NCBI GenBank assembly: GCA_951802425.1
Contig: OX637796.1
Span: 620,001 to 684,000 of the forward strand
Origin: Clavaria fumosa
Lineage: Eukaryota > Basidiomycota > Agaricomycetes > Agaricales > Clavariaceae
DNA: 64,000 bases
Direction of reading: 5' to 3'
Both the position numbers and the translations under genes were made by a program. Positions 32,801 through 43,823 of the stretch are shown piece by piece. Every line of letters starts with the position of its first letter. Within the stretch, counting starts at the first letter, position 1. Under the pieces are notes generated by a model, which ran no database searches, was not told where the DNA came from, and was given only the letters and a program-made list of their open reading frames with translations.

Positions 32801-33390
32801 AGGGGGCTCCACCATGGCCCATATAGAGGGTGAAACCCAGTTCAAATAGGGAAGATTTCAGGAAGCATCTACCATTCCAGACTTGAATCCGATGAAATGG
32901 TAAGGATTCATGAGTTGTGAGGATGCAGCTGTTGCAGAACAAGTTGCCTCCAAAGCAGTCAGAGCATCTGATAGATGGTTGCTCCGCAGCACATGTGGAG
33001 CATCTAGAGTTGGGTGGTGGAGCCTCTCCAGCAAGCAACTCAAAGAGATATTGTTCTCGGAATGGCAGCCAGTCTCTGAGGAAATCATTTTGTGACTTTG
33101 CCATTGTGCCTCAGCAATGTAATCCAGATGAACGGCACATGCCATACCTTTGTCTGTCTCGAAGGTCTGCTTGGAATATCACAACCCGGGTGGGGGTCTG
33201 TGTGATCTAAGGGAGGCAGGGAGTCAAAACGGAATTGCTTTGTGGGGTGCTGGAGTGGAGATTTTGAGTATTTCACAGTCTTCTCTCGGTGGTGCCAATA
33301 TCCCTGCCGATTTTGGTAAGGAACCCATTCCACATCTTGAAGCAGCACATGAGGTCGTTTAGCATGACTCTTTGATGATTTTCGGGCCAT
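29851..33390 (-). pseudogene. KDZ transposase, nearly complete, one in-frame stop
   Basis: The start is MARKSSKSHAKRP at 33390. Exon 1 is 33148-33390 and exon 2 32424-33095, with the KDZ N-terminal Cys-rich (CxC) finger: CSTCAAEQPSIRCSDC, CNSC, then HRIQVWNGRCF. Next come RYRELLRVSRQWRNL and GDLALFCPACPQPGVNLP, then a ~310-bp intron. The RNase H-type catalytic region has VVDGNFHADHIRMKKPSDDV (first Asp), LVIYDIACQFFRNFSTRVEH (second Asp) and GAGQQDGEILETLWAEFN (Glu). The C-terminal exons end with DITQPNRFGQRTDKLAWFW. KDZ transposases cut and paste the element by its TIRs. An in-frame TGA at 31452-31450, between MDYSICQALQY and TDGLQRALVIYD, probably inactivates this copy unless splicing differs. 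Confidence 0.88.
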
Positions 33391-33539
33391 TGTGGTGAAT
33401 GGAGGAAGCAAGAAAGAAAGAAAATCAACACACAGCACGTGACTATGTGGATTAGACTTAAGTAATATGAGAATAATAATATGAATGGTTAGCATCATTG
33501 GCTGAGGCAGTAAAGCACATTCTTAGCTGACATGAACCC
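33391..33539. promoter_or_regulatory. 5' flank of the KDZ transposase gene
   Basis: About 150 bp between the transposase ATG and the first array units, AT-rich. The start of the repeat array may therefore double as promoter-proximal sequence. By position only. Confidence 0.3.
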
Positions 33540-36500
33540 CAAGGTGTAAATCTTGGCCAAAACTCTTATCTTGGAAAGATCAATGAATATTGGGAAGTCT
33601 TAATACCATGTCCAATCATAGTTTCAGTTTCTTGATTTCACCAAGATGATTTGAACAGTTTGATCATGCTGGGTCACCTTGGCCAACATGAACAGCATGA
33701 ATCTTGGCCAAACTAATATGAGGTTAAAGATGGAGTGTATTGGCCAGTCTGAATATTACAGCATTGCTTGCATGTTGGCCAGCACTATATTTTTGCTCTC
33801 CAATCTTGGCCAGGATGACATTAATAAAAGATCTTGGCTGAAGCAAATTGGCCAGTCTGAATATTACAGTGTATGTACATGTTGGCCAGCACTATATTTT
33901 CATTGGCAAAGATGAAGTTAGAAAGACATCTCAGCTGAGACAAATTCAGCTGAGACAAATTCATGGGTATTATTGGCCAGTCTGAATATTACAGAATGTC
34001 TTGTATGTTGGCCAGGAATATATTTCCATTATCCATGTTGGCCAGGACTATATTTGTGTTGCCTGGGCTGGGCCAAGATGATAATAAACACACCTCTTGG
34101 CCGAAACGAATTACCTGATTCCAGTTATTGTCAAAGGCCAGTCTTAATATTACAGCATGTCTGGCATGTTGGCCAGGACTATATTTATGTTGCCTGGGCT
34201 TGGCCAAGATGACATTAATAACAGATCTTGGCCAAGATGACATTAATATTAGATCTTGGCCGAAACAACTTACCTGAATACATTTATTGTCATAGGCCAG
34301 TCTTAATATTACAGCATGTCTGGCATGTTGGCCAGGACTATATTTATGTTGCCTGGGCTGGGCCAAGATGATAATAAATACACCTCTTGGCTGAAACGAA
34401 TTACCTGATTCCAGTTATTGTCAAAGGCCAGTCTTAATATTACAGCATGTCTGGCATGTTGGCCAGGACTATATTTGTGTTGCCTGGGCTGGGCCAAGAT
34501 GATATTAATGACACCTCTTGGCCGAAACGAATAACCTGATTCCAGTTATTGCCATTGGCCAGTCTTAATATTACAATATGTTTGGCATGTTGGCCAGGAC
34601 TATATTTGTGTTGCATAGGCTGGGCCAAGATGATATTAATGACATCTCTTGGCCGAAACAAATTGGCAGAGTCCAGTTATTGGTATTGGCCAGTCCTAAT
34701 ATTACAGCATGTCTGGCATGTTGGCCAGGACTATATTTGTGTTGCCTAGGCTGTGCCAAGAGGATATTAATGACATCTCTTGGCTGAAATGAATTGGCTG
34801 ATTCCAGTTATTGTCAAAGGCCAGTCTTAATATTACAGCATGTCTGGCATGTTGGCCAGGACTATATTTATGTTGCCTGAGCTGGGCCAAGATGATAATA
34901 TACACCTCTTGGCCGAAATGAATGACCTGATTCCAGTTATTGCTGTAGGCCAGTCTTAATATTACAGCATGTCTGGCATGTTGGCCAGGACTATATTTGT
35001 GTTGCCTGGGCTGGGCCAAGATGATATTAATGACACCTCTTGGCCGAAACGAATAACCTGATTCCAGTTATTGCCATTGGCCAGTCTTAATATTACATCA
35101 TGTTTGGCATGTTGGCCAGGACTATATTTGTGTTGCATAGGCTGGGCCAAGATGATATTAATGACATCTCTTGGCCGAAACAAATTGGCTGAATCCAGTT
35201 ATTGGTATTGGCCAGTCTTAATATTACAGCATGTCTGGCATGTTGGCCAGGACTATATTTATGTTGCCTGAGCTGGGCCAAGATGATAATATACACCTCT
35301 TGGCCGAAATGAATGACCTGATTCCAGTTATTGCTGTAGGCCAGTCTTAATATTACAGCATGTCTGGCATGTTGGCCAGGACTATATTTGTGTTGCCTGG
35401 GCTGGGCCAAGATGATATTAATGACACCTCTTGGCCGAAACGAATAACCTGATTCCAGTTATTGCCATTGGCCAGTCTTAATATTACAATATGTTTGGCA
35501 TGTTGGCCAGGACTATATTTGTGTTGCATAGGCTGGGCCAAGATGATATTAATGACATCTCTTGGCCGAAACAAATTGGCAGAGTCCAGTTATTGGTATT
35601 GGCCAGTCCTAATATTACAGCATGTCTGGCATGTTGGCCAGGACTATATTTGTGTTGCCTAGGCTGTGCCAAGAGGATATTAATGACATCTCTTGGCTGA
35701 AATGAATTGGCTGATTCCAGTTATTGTCAAAGGCCAGTCTTAATATTACAGCATGTCTGGCATGTTGGCCAGGACTATATTTATGTTGCCTGAGCTGGGC
35801 CAAGATGATAATATACACCTCTTGGCCGAAATGAATGACCTGATTCCAGTTATTGCTGTAGGCCAGTCTTAATATTACAGCATGTCTGGCATGTTGGCCA
35901 GGACTATATTTGTGTTGCCTGGGCTGGGCCAAGATGATATTAATGACACCTCTTGGCCGAAACGAATAACCTGATTCCAGTTATTGCCATTGGCCAGTCT
36001 TAATATTACATCATGTTTGGCATGTTGGCCAGGACTATATTTGTGTTGCATAGGCTGGGCCAAGATGATATTAATGACATCTCTTGGCCGAAACAAATTG
36101 GCAGAGTCCAGTTATTGGTATTGGCCAGTCTTAATATTACAGCATGTCCAACATGTTGGCCAGGACTATATTTATGCTGCCTGGGCTTGGCCAAGATGAC
36201 ATTAATAACCTCTCTTGGTCGAAACGAATTACAGGAAGCCATTTATTGGTATTGGCCAGTCTTAATATTACAGCATGTCTGGCATGTTGGCCAGGACTAT
36301 ATTTGTTTGGCCTGGGCTGGGCCAAGATGATATTAATGTCACCTCTTGGCTGCAACAAATGACCTGATTCGAGTTATTGCTGTAGGCCAGTCTTAATATT
36401 ACAGCATATCTGGCATGTTGGCCAGGACTATATTTGTGTTGCCTGGGCTGGGCCAAGATGATATTAATGACACCTCTTGGCCGAAACGAATAACCTGATT

Positions 36501-37330
36501 CCAGTTATTGCCATTGGCCAGTCTTAATATTACAATATGTTTGGCATGTTGGCCAGGACTATATTTGTGTTGCCTAGGCTGGGCCAAAAGGATATTAATG
36601 ACACATCTTGGCCGAAATGAATTACCTGAGTCCAGTTATTGGTATTGGCCAGTACTCTATTTGTGTTGCCTAGGCTGGGCCAAGAGGATATTAATAACAT
36701 CTCTTGGCCGAAATGAATTGGCTGAATCCAGTTATTGATATTGGCCAGTCTTAATATTACAGCATGTCTGGCATGTTGGCCAGGACTATATTTGTGTTGC
36801 CTAGGCTGGGCCAAAAGGATATTAATGACACATCTTGGCCGAAATGAATTACCTGAGTCCAGTTATTGGTATTGGCCAGTACTCTATTTGTGTTGCCTAG
36901 GCTGGGCCAAGAGTATATTAATGACATCTCTTGGCCGAAACAAATTGGCTGAATCCAGTTATTGGTATTGGCCAGTCTTAATATTACAGCATGTCTGGCA
37001 TGTTGGCCAGGACTATATTTGTGTTGCCTATGCTTGGCCAAGACGATATTCATGACTTGTCTTGGCCAAAACGAATTACAAGAATCTTGGCTGATGATAT
37101 TGAGGAGATATCTTGGCCAAAATCAATTACTGTCCCAGGTCAATGAGTATTGGCCAGTCTGAATATTGCAGCATATTATCCATGTTGGCCCAAATCATAT
37201 TTTCTCCATTGTATCTTGGCCAAGATGATATGAAAAGCTTGGTCATCATTACAATGAGCCAATTGGCCCATGTGATATTCTTGTCAGCAGGCTTCACTAA
37301 CTGGCCTATTCAATTATTGTGTGGTACTTG
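33540..37330 (-). repeat. Right subterminal satellite of the KDZ element
   Basis: Inverted counterpart of 18330-21270, built of about 131-bp units with TTGGCCAGGACTATATTTGT, GGGCCAAGATGATATTAATG and CTTGGCCGAAACGAAT. A higher-order period of 913 bp is visible: 34440-35183 recurs at 35353-36096 almost without change. A few 96-bp short units occur at 36600-36960. The outermost part (37080-37330) mirrors 18330-18700. Confidence 0.95.
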
Positions 37331-37390
37331 ACATCTAGGCCAAGGTGATATTATCGTTTACACATTCTGTTGCCCCAAGCCATATTTATT

Positions 37391-37496
37391 GTGCAATCTA
37401 TGTTATCTTGGCCGAGGCCGGCCGAAACGCTAAATACGTACTGGTGTACTTTGTGGGTGGCACGATATTAGCGTCCTTTTTGGACTGAACGGTGTG
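37391..37496 (-). repeat. Right terminal inverted repeat of the KDZ element
   Basis: Reverse complement of the left TIR, ending GGACTGAACGG at 37492. Four further bases, TGTG, lie before the direct repeat GCTGTTCCAGC (37497-37507) and are either part of the element end or filler. Confidence 0.88.
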
Positions 37497-37536
37497 GCTG
37501 TTCCAGCACCTGATCATTTCGACTCCACTCATGCAG

Positions 37537-37797
37537 GATGCTGCAAGGGTTGCGGGAGGGTTGCAGAGTACAAGCGACGGAAAAATCCGAACAGGTGTTT
37601 ACCATGCGGACGTGAAGGACCAGGAAAAGCAAGACCTCCATCGCCTCTGGAGAAAGGGTGATATCAAAGTTGTGTGTGCGACCATCGATTCGAAATTAAA
37701 AACTTGTGTCGCCGTGCTCTTTGGCGCTGACAGCCTTGGCAGCGTTTGGGCTCGGTATCGATAAGAGTGATATCCGATTCGTCCTTCACCATGCAGT
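37537..37797 (+). pseudogene. RecQ-like DNA helicase, 3' part, truncated
   Basis: Continues the gene interrupted at 18152. It begins after the intron acceptor at 37535-37536 with DAARVAGGLQ, then GVYHADVKDQEKQDLHRLWR and GDIKVVCATI (RecQ motifs IV-V), an intron, and AFGLGIDKSDIRFVLHHA (motif V/VI region). No zinc-binding or HRDC domain follows; the sequence runs into a transposase relic at about 37860, so the gene lost its 3' end independently of the KDZ insertion. Confidence 0.8.
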
Positions 37798-38013
37798 ACA
37801 GTGTACCGGCACTACAGTTGCGGACAACCAAACACGACAACTTTTATTGTGAAAGAACGGAAGATTTTGCCCCCAAATGAAGGTCAGATTTGGACTCAGG
37901 GAGCCTGAAAACGTCCAAAAACACTCTCATTTGATTTTTCCCACGCGTTTTTGTTTTGCCAAAATTTTTTGGGGAAAAGTCGACTTTGCAAACCCTAAAC
38001 CAGGGGTTCGCTT

Positions 38014-38236
38014 TGTTGTGGAAAATGGGCTGGGGCAACGAGTAGTGAACAAATATCTCGTTTGGCTGAGCTCTGCAAATGAGTGGGGACCTAATGTCCA
38101 TAGTATACCTACTATAAGTGAAGACGAACCTGAAACTATAGCTAGATGTGTCAAACAAGTAACTAAGGTAGTAGCACAGCTAACTATGAAACAGAACAAC
38201 GAGTTTGAGCTTGCACAGCAGCTCCAAACTCCAACA
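38014..38236 (-). repeat. 3' LTR of the gag-only element
   Basis: 223 bp, near-identical to 39309-39531. An open frame on the plus strand through the LTR is incidental. Confidence 0.93.
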
Positions 38237-38291
38237 CTTCCCCTCGAGCGAAAACTCGGTCTTCGCAGGCTTCCCCTGACTCCAAGTACTA

Positions 38292-39044
38292 TCAGAATGC
38301 ATAGTTAGCACTTTCCTGAGTCCCTTCTTGCTCCTTCTTCCTTTCCTTCCAGCATTCATTCTTGTAATGCCCCAACATACCACAATTAAAACATTTCACC
38401 TTGCTCCTATCCTTTGCATGAATAGCTAGGGCCATTTCCCCAGGGTTTAGTGTCCCATTGAGCGAGTATTGGCGGGCTTCCTCATTCATACAGCATTGGG
38501 TGACGAAATCGAAGTTTGTGCGATCCATATGAGAGTCAAGTGAGACAATGAGGGCTCCATATGATTCAGGGAGGGAAATCATGAGGACTGCGACCATGAG
38601 AGCTTCAGAGGGCTTGTCCCCAAGGCCAGTAAGACGATCTGCGACCTCTCGGATGGCGGCAACGTGCGTCTGGACCGAAACATCATCCAATTTCTTCATC
38701 TGGAAGAACTTCTGCCATGTTGCAACCAAATTCCCTAGTCCCTGTGATTCATGAACACTCTTCAATCGCTCCCACACCTCCTTTGGATCCCTTGAGACTC
38801 TGGTGTGAACAAGCTGACCATCTGTTACTTCTCCAACAATCTCATTCAATGCTAAATCCACTCTAGTCCTCCAAGCCTTGAGTGCCTTTGAGTTCAGAGA
38901 GCCCATTGGAGCTGTCTCTGTCCTTTCAACGATGGACCAGACCCCTACTTTGCGCAGTCGCATCTCCATACGATAAGACCATGCATAATAGTTGTCATGA
39001 CCTAGTTTTGAAAAGCGCTCTTTCTCTGGCATTGGCATTGACAT
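38292..39044 (-). CDS. Copia-type Gag polyprotein
   Basis: 250 codons, ATG at 39044. The N-terminus (FSKLGHDNYYAWSYRMEMRL) and the following helical region with WERLKSVHESQGLGNLVATW are the Ty1/Copia Gag (UBN2-type) fold. A CCHC zinc knuckle, CFNCGMLGHYKNEC, sits near residue 225. It forms virus-like particles and packages RNA in autonomous relatives. The frame is intact and stops shortly after the knuckle, with no pol fusion. This supports a functional Gag in an otherwise non-autonomous element. Confidence 0.9.
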   Translation of the reverse strand: MSMPMPEKERFSKLGHDNYYAWSYRMEMRLRKVGVWSIVERTETAPMGSLNSKALKAWRTRVDLALNEIVGEVTDGQLVHTRVSRDPKEVWERLKSVHESQGLGNLVATWQKFFQMKKLDDVSVQTHVAAIREVADRLTGLGDKPSEALMVAVLMISLPESYGALIVSLDSHMDRTNFDFVTQCCMNEEARQYSLNGTLNPGEMALAIHAKDRSKVKCFNCGMLGHYKNECWKERKKEQEGTQESANYAF

Positions 39045-39308
39045 TGTGTGTGCTCCTAACTGGAGGCTTCCTTCTGCACCTAACTGGTGGCTTTCAAATG
39101 CGGCTACTGCCGGCTTCCCATGCCTAACTGGCTTCGATGCGAATGCGGCTACCTGCCGGCTTTCGAATCCGAATATATGCGCCTTTCTGGCGGCTTCCGT
39201 TCGCTTTGCTGATGTGCCTCAGTGGAGGGCTTCCAAGAGAGGGTCAGGATCAAGCAGAGCCAGGCCTGGTGAAGTATATGACGCCCCACCATGAGCGCGA
39301 CTCGTTTG

Positions 39309-39531
39309 TGTTGTGGAAAATGGGCTGGGGCAACGAGTAGTGAACAAATATCTCGTTTGGCTGAGCTCTGCAAATGAGTGGGGACCTAATGTCCATAGTA
39401 TACCTACTATAAGTGAAGACGAACCTGAAACTATAGCTAGATGTGTCAAACAAGTAACTAAGGTAGTAGCACAGCTAACTATGAAACAGAACAATGAGTT
39501 TGAGCTCGCACAGCAGCTCCAAACTCCAACA
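39309..39531 (-). repeat. 5' LTR of the gag-only element
   Basis: 223 bp; the sense start is TGTTGGAGTTTGG on the complement. The 5' leader (39045-39308) contains imperfect repeats of CTAACTGG and GGCTTCC words. Confidence 0.93.
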
Positions 39532-39559
39532 CGCTTCAACCCTAAGTGTTCAGTACTGC

Positions 39560-39955
39560 GTCAATAGACATCATAGCTCGCTGAGAAACCTGTCGATGCT
39601 GCTTTTGCTTCCTAACAGCCCAGGCTGCAGCTTTTCCAGTAAGACCCAACCTGTATGCACTCATGAACCGCCATGAACGATTGACAAACCGACGTAACAC
39701 CTCAACTGGGCAAGCATCAAGCTTCTCGATCGCTAGAGCTTTGGCCTCTGCAAATGTTTTTTTTGAGACTTCCCGATACCTATACTTTGACCAGCCCCAG
39801 TACTTTGACAGGTCACAATATTGCCCAAGATAAAATAGAAATATGACCCAACATCTCGATTGGATTCAACTCACAATGAAATTTGGGGAGGAAAATACAT
39901 TTGTGGCTGGCTTGCGTTATCAGGTCCTCAATCATGGAAGGTTGGTTTACGAAAT
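39560..39955 (-). pseudogene. C-terminal fragment of a DDE transposase
   Basis: Minus-strand sequence reads FLPKFHCELNPIEM, then after a frame break SKYRYREVSKKTFAEAKA, VEVLRRFVNRSWRFMSAY and GLTGKAAAWAVRKQKQHR, the C-terminus of a DDE endonuclease family common in basidiomycete genomes. The upstream half is missing where gypsy A sequence begins (about 39957). The gag-only element inserted just past its 3' end. A relic. Confidence 0.75.
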
Positions 39956-39969
39956 CTTCTTGCTTGCTC

Positions 39970-42246
39970 AGAAGACGAGCCATGCAGCAATTATTGTTCT
40001 CCCATGGGCAGACCGGCTCCTGCTGATGAGAGATGTTGTTTCCGATGCCACCAGACTGGCCATGCTGTCCATTTCTGCCCCCTGCCTGATACACATCTGC
40101 AGGTCCCAAGGGCCCAAACCCAGGCAGCACCATGTGCCCCCCAAATGGTGGAGGGATATGAGAAAGAGATTGCACGGCTCCGAGCCTGCATAGAGCTGTG
40201 TGAGAGAGAGGAGGACTCCCGCTGGGGAGAAGAAGTGTGCCAGCCCCCTTTCCATCCCTGTGCCTGCTGCAAGTATACCCCGATATACTATCTTGCAGCA
40301 GAGACATACCCAAATTGGGGCTGAGGTGAAGGAGGAAGTGAGACTGGCAGAGCGCCTAACCAGAGTGCAGCCAGAAGTGCGGAAACATGTGCCTCGAGAG
40401 CTAGCCATCCAGGTGCACTTGGAGGCTTTCAGCACTGGCAAAGGGACCACAATGAAGGCCCTTGTCGACTCAGGGTGCACCAACTGCTTCATGGATTTGG
40501 AGTGGGCAAAAGGAGTGGGACTGGAGCCATCTCTCCTGCTGAACCCAATCACCATGTATAATGTGGATGGGATGCAGAACAGGAATGGAAAGGTCCGGTA
40601 TGGGATAGAGGTGCTGGTGAGAGTTGGTGACCACCAGGAGCAGATCCACTTTCTGCTGGGAAAGACCCAGTCCCACAAGGTCATCCTTGGGCATGACTGG
40701 CTCAAGCGGCATAACCCGGATATCAACTGGCAGAAGGCAGAGCTGAGCCTTACCCGCTGCCCCCCACAGTGTTCCCCATCCCCTTGAGCCTCTGCACCCC
40801 TGAAAATGAGTACCCTCGCATCCACGAGTATTCTGGACACCTGTTTTCCCAACTCTGGCCCTACCCCCGATTGGCCCAGCCACTACCCTTTGGTGTTTAG
40901 TGAAGCGAAGTGGGATGAACTTCCCCACTCCCAACCAGACTTCGATATTAAGATCGAGTTCAAAAAGGACCCTGAGCACCTCTTTTCCAAGCTGTATTCT
41001 TTGACACGGCAAGAGATGGTGGAGATGAACTGTTGGGTGGATGAGCAGCTTGCTTCTGGACAAATCCAGCCCTCGAAATCCCCATATGCCAGCCCCTTCT
41101 TCTTCAAACATGAGAAGGACAAGCTGCGGCCGATCATCGACTGCTCAAGGCTGAATGTGCACCTGATCAAGGACAAGTACCCCCTCCCCTGCATCCGAGA
41201 CACAGTGGATGTGCTTAAAGGAGCGTCGATCTACTCTAAGATTGATGCAAAGGGAGGTTTCCCATCTATGCAGGTCTGGCCCAAGCACCAGCACTGCTGT
41301 GCCTTCCTGACACCCTGTGGACTCTTCAAACCAGCTGTCATGTGGTTTGGACTGCAGAATGCCCCTGCTACCTTCCAACGCTTCATGAATCATGTGTTGA
41401 GGGAGGAGATTGCAGGAGGACATGTGAGGGCCTATGTGGATGATGTCATTGTGTTTGCAGAGGACTTGGCCACACCGGTACTGGATGGATCAGGTCTTGA
41501 GGAAGTTTGGAGAGAATGGGTTGTGTCTCAAACTCAGTAAATGCGAGTTTGAGAAGAGTGAGATCATCTTCCTGGGGATGAAGATCTCCCACAACAGACT
41601 AGAGCATGATCCGGCCAAGGGTGCGGCAGTCCGAGATTGGCCACGTCCTAAGAATATGAAGGATGTCCAGAGGTTCAATGGGATGCTGAACTACCTCCGC
41701 CGGCACATCCCAAATCTTTCTTCCCAGGCAAAGCCACTCTTCTGGCTGACTGGGAATGTTCCATGGAAATGGGAGGAGGAGGAGGAAGCAGCCTTCCGAG
41801 ATCTCCGCCAGGCACTCATATCAGCCCTGGTCTTGGCTCTGCCTCAGGACAAAGGGAGAAGGAAGGTAGAGACAGATGCAAGCAACCTGGCAACTGGTGG
41901 AGTGCTCTCGCAGCAGCAGATGGATGGAACCTGGAGAGTTGTTGACTATATCTCCAAGGCCCTCACTGCAGCTGAGAAGAACTACGATGTGTATGACAAG
42001 GAGTTCTTGGCTGTGATTCGGGCACTTTGTGAGTGGCGAGCATACCTCATTGGAGCAGAGGAGATGATCAAGATCTGGATGGACCATGCAAACCTCCAGT
42101 ACTTCCAGAAGCCCCAGAAGTTGAAGCTGAGGCAGGTTCGTTGGGTTGGAGAGCTCCAGTGCTTTGACTTTGAGATAAAGTATCGCACTGGCAAGTTGAA
42201 TACAAAGGCAGATGCACTCTCCCGGAGACCGGACTATGGAGAGATG
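39970..42246 (+). pseudogene. Gypsy A gag (partial), protease, RT and RNase H
   Basis: Gag end with CCHC knuckle CFRCHQTGHAVHFC (about 40033), then in the next frame a retropepsin with ALVDSGCTNCF (about 40456) and VILGHDWLKRHNPDINW. After an in-frame TGA at 40785-40787 comes the reverse transcriptase: RPIIDCSRLNVHLIKDKYPL, SIYSKIDAKGGF and the catalytic YVDDVIVF (about 41431). A one-base frameshift near 41473 is followed by LCLKLSKCEFEKSEIIFLG. RNase H follows with VETDASNLATGGVL (about 41868) and the end NTKADALSRRPDYGEM. The gene copied the element through an RNA intermediate; this copy is broken. Confidence 0.9.
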
Positions 42247-43707
42247 TGTTAGGGCCTGTCCCGTCTCGATAGTAGTGCCGGAGATCGACTTGTTGGTGAC
42301 CTATGCTGGAAACTCGCTAAGACCAATCAACTGTTGAGCACAGTCAAGAATGCTCGGTCCTGGAAGGTCGCGAAGACGTCTGAGAAGATGTAAGAGCGAA
42401 GAAAGACAAGTATACTGTAGAAGAGGAAGATGTCGTTGGGGAGGTCGCGAAGTCGGTAGACGAAGTGTAGAGCGGGAAATTGACGAGGAGAGGGAGATGG
42501 ATAATGCTGAGAGGGTCGCGAAGTTGACCGACGAAGCGTGAAGGAGAGAATAGACAAGGTGGGGGAAACTGGTAACGCTGAGAAGGTCGCGAGATCGACC
42601 GACGAAGCATGAGAAAGGAAAAGGACGAAGTGAAAGAAATAGATGATGATAGAAGGGTTGCAGGTAGTCGCGACAGTGTTGAGAAGTGTGTCGGTGAAGG
42701 CGATGACTTTGCCAACCGACGGGAGAACCTATAGGGTTCGGAGATCAGTACCAAGACGAATAAGAGAGGATACTTAGATCACGCAAGTTGTAGGAGTGCA
42801 GAGGGCGAGTTAGAACAGAGTAGAGTGTGTCTTGGCGATCTTGTGGTCACCAAGAGAGACAAGACCTATCAATCGCAATGGTTCCAAGCTCAAAGGGCGT
42901 ACTAGCCTCAAGCTTAAACCAATGTGCGTCAATATCAAGTCTAGAGTACCATAAGTACATGCGAGACCTTATATATACATACGTGCAGGGAGTATGATGA
43001 GAAAGGGAAAGTACAGAGAACGCCAGGCGACAAGACTATAGTAGTACGGGGTATAACTAGTCGTAGAGTGACCGTGCGCGTGTTCTACTAAGATCGCAAG
43101 GGGTAAACTAAGCATAGGTAAGGTCGCGGACATGACCGGTCATGGGTCGCGACCTAACTAAATAAGCGTATGTGTAACTACGACTGGGCAGAGGGGCTTG
43201 GTCCAGGGCTAACACAGTTATAGACGACTGAGAAGAAGAAGGGAGAACATAATTTGAAAGGATACACAGCTTGACCGCCGGTGGCGCGTTTCATCGTTAA
43301 GGTCGCGCGGTCAGGCGAGCGGTCACGTGGACGGCGCTGGTGAGGCAGGTGACCTTGGGCAGCCTTTGGGCGGTATGTCACGTGAGTAATGCTGGTAACG
43401 CGAGTAACGCGAGTAGCGCCGGTGTGCCGTGCGGCAAGTCACGTGCCGCTGCAGGAGTCGTGTAAGAGCGTGTTGAGCATCGAATAGTGGGTTCAGCGGT
43501 GAGTACGCATAAAGTGAGGTGGCGGGAGGTGACGCGAGTATGATCGCGAGTGTCGTGAAGAGATGATGGAGGCCTGAGAGGTGTTCGGAAGTTGATAGCG
43601 GGTTTTGGAAGAGTGTAGGGGGGTTCGCGAGGTGGTAGGGGAATGTCGGGAGGTCCATGAGTGGTGATAGAGTTGTTAGGTTGAGGAAAAATGGATGGGT
43701 CCTGACA
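42247..43707 (-). repeat. 3' LTR of gypsy B
   Basis: 1461 bp, near-identical to the reconstructed right LTR, which has a ~180-bp deletion after the GGTAAGGTCGCG word (complete here at about 43118-43300). It also matches the older solo LTR at 12198-13650. Confidence 0.92.
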
Positions 43708-43823
43708 TTACCCCCCCTTCAAGCCTCGAGCCCTGCAAGAGTGGAGGTCATGTGACTGTTAGTCAGCGCGATGTTTGTTGATCAGGTCATGACACTCGAA
43801 ATTTTCCTCTAAGTTCAACCATC

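Larger units (their letters stand above)
18185..37496. mobile_element. 19.3 kb KDZ-type DNA transposon carrying TET/JBP-like and H3-mimic genes
   Basis: Terminal inverted repeats start CCATTCAGTC (18185) and CCGTTCAGTC (complement, ending 37492), and continue about 100 bp inward with high identity. A perfect 11-bp direct repeat, GCTGTTCCAGC, lies just outside (18174-18184 and 37497-37507); TSDs of about 8 bp are reported for Zisupton-like KDZ elements, and here four extra bases (TGTG) separate the right TIR from the repeat. Subterminal arrays of TTGGCCA-rich units occupy both ends in inverted orientation. Internal genes: unknown poly-Asn protein (+), H3-mimic zinc-finger protein (+), TET/JBP-like dioxygenase (+), KDZ transposase (-). 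The element lies inside an intron of the RecQ-like gene. KDZ elements associated with TET/JBP genes are known from Agaricomycetes. Confidence 0.93.
38014..39531 (-). mobile_element. Gag-only Copia-like retrotransposon with LTRs and TSD
   Basis: Two 223-bp direct repeats (38014-38236 and 39309-39531) start TGTTG and end CAACA and differ at about two visible positions. The perfect 5-bp TSD CGCTT lies at 38009-38013 and 39532-39536. The sense strand is minus: a purine tract, GAGGGGAAG, immediately precedes the 3' LTR (38237-38245 on the complement). The only gene is a complete gag; there is no protease, integrase or reverse transcriptase and no room for them. This is the layout called TR-GAG in plants. 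High LTR identity means a recent insertion that must have used enzymes from another element. Confidence 0.93.

Noticed and set aside
37877..38308. 143-codon plus-strand frame overlapping the gag-only element
   Set aside because: Crosses the LTR boundary of the gag-only retrotransposon and continues into its interior, antisense to gag; the part in the LTR is simply repeated at 39313-39567.
39968..40852. 294-codon minus-strand frame
   Set aside because: Antisense shadow of the gypsy A gag-protease region, whose plus-strand frame has recognised motifs.
42344..42754. Pro/Ser/Leu-rich frames in the LTRs of gypsy B (also 52408-52938 and 12123-12551)
   Set aside because: They lie fully or mostly in LTR sequence, occur in each LTR copy, and show no protein-like conservation.
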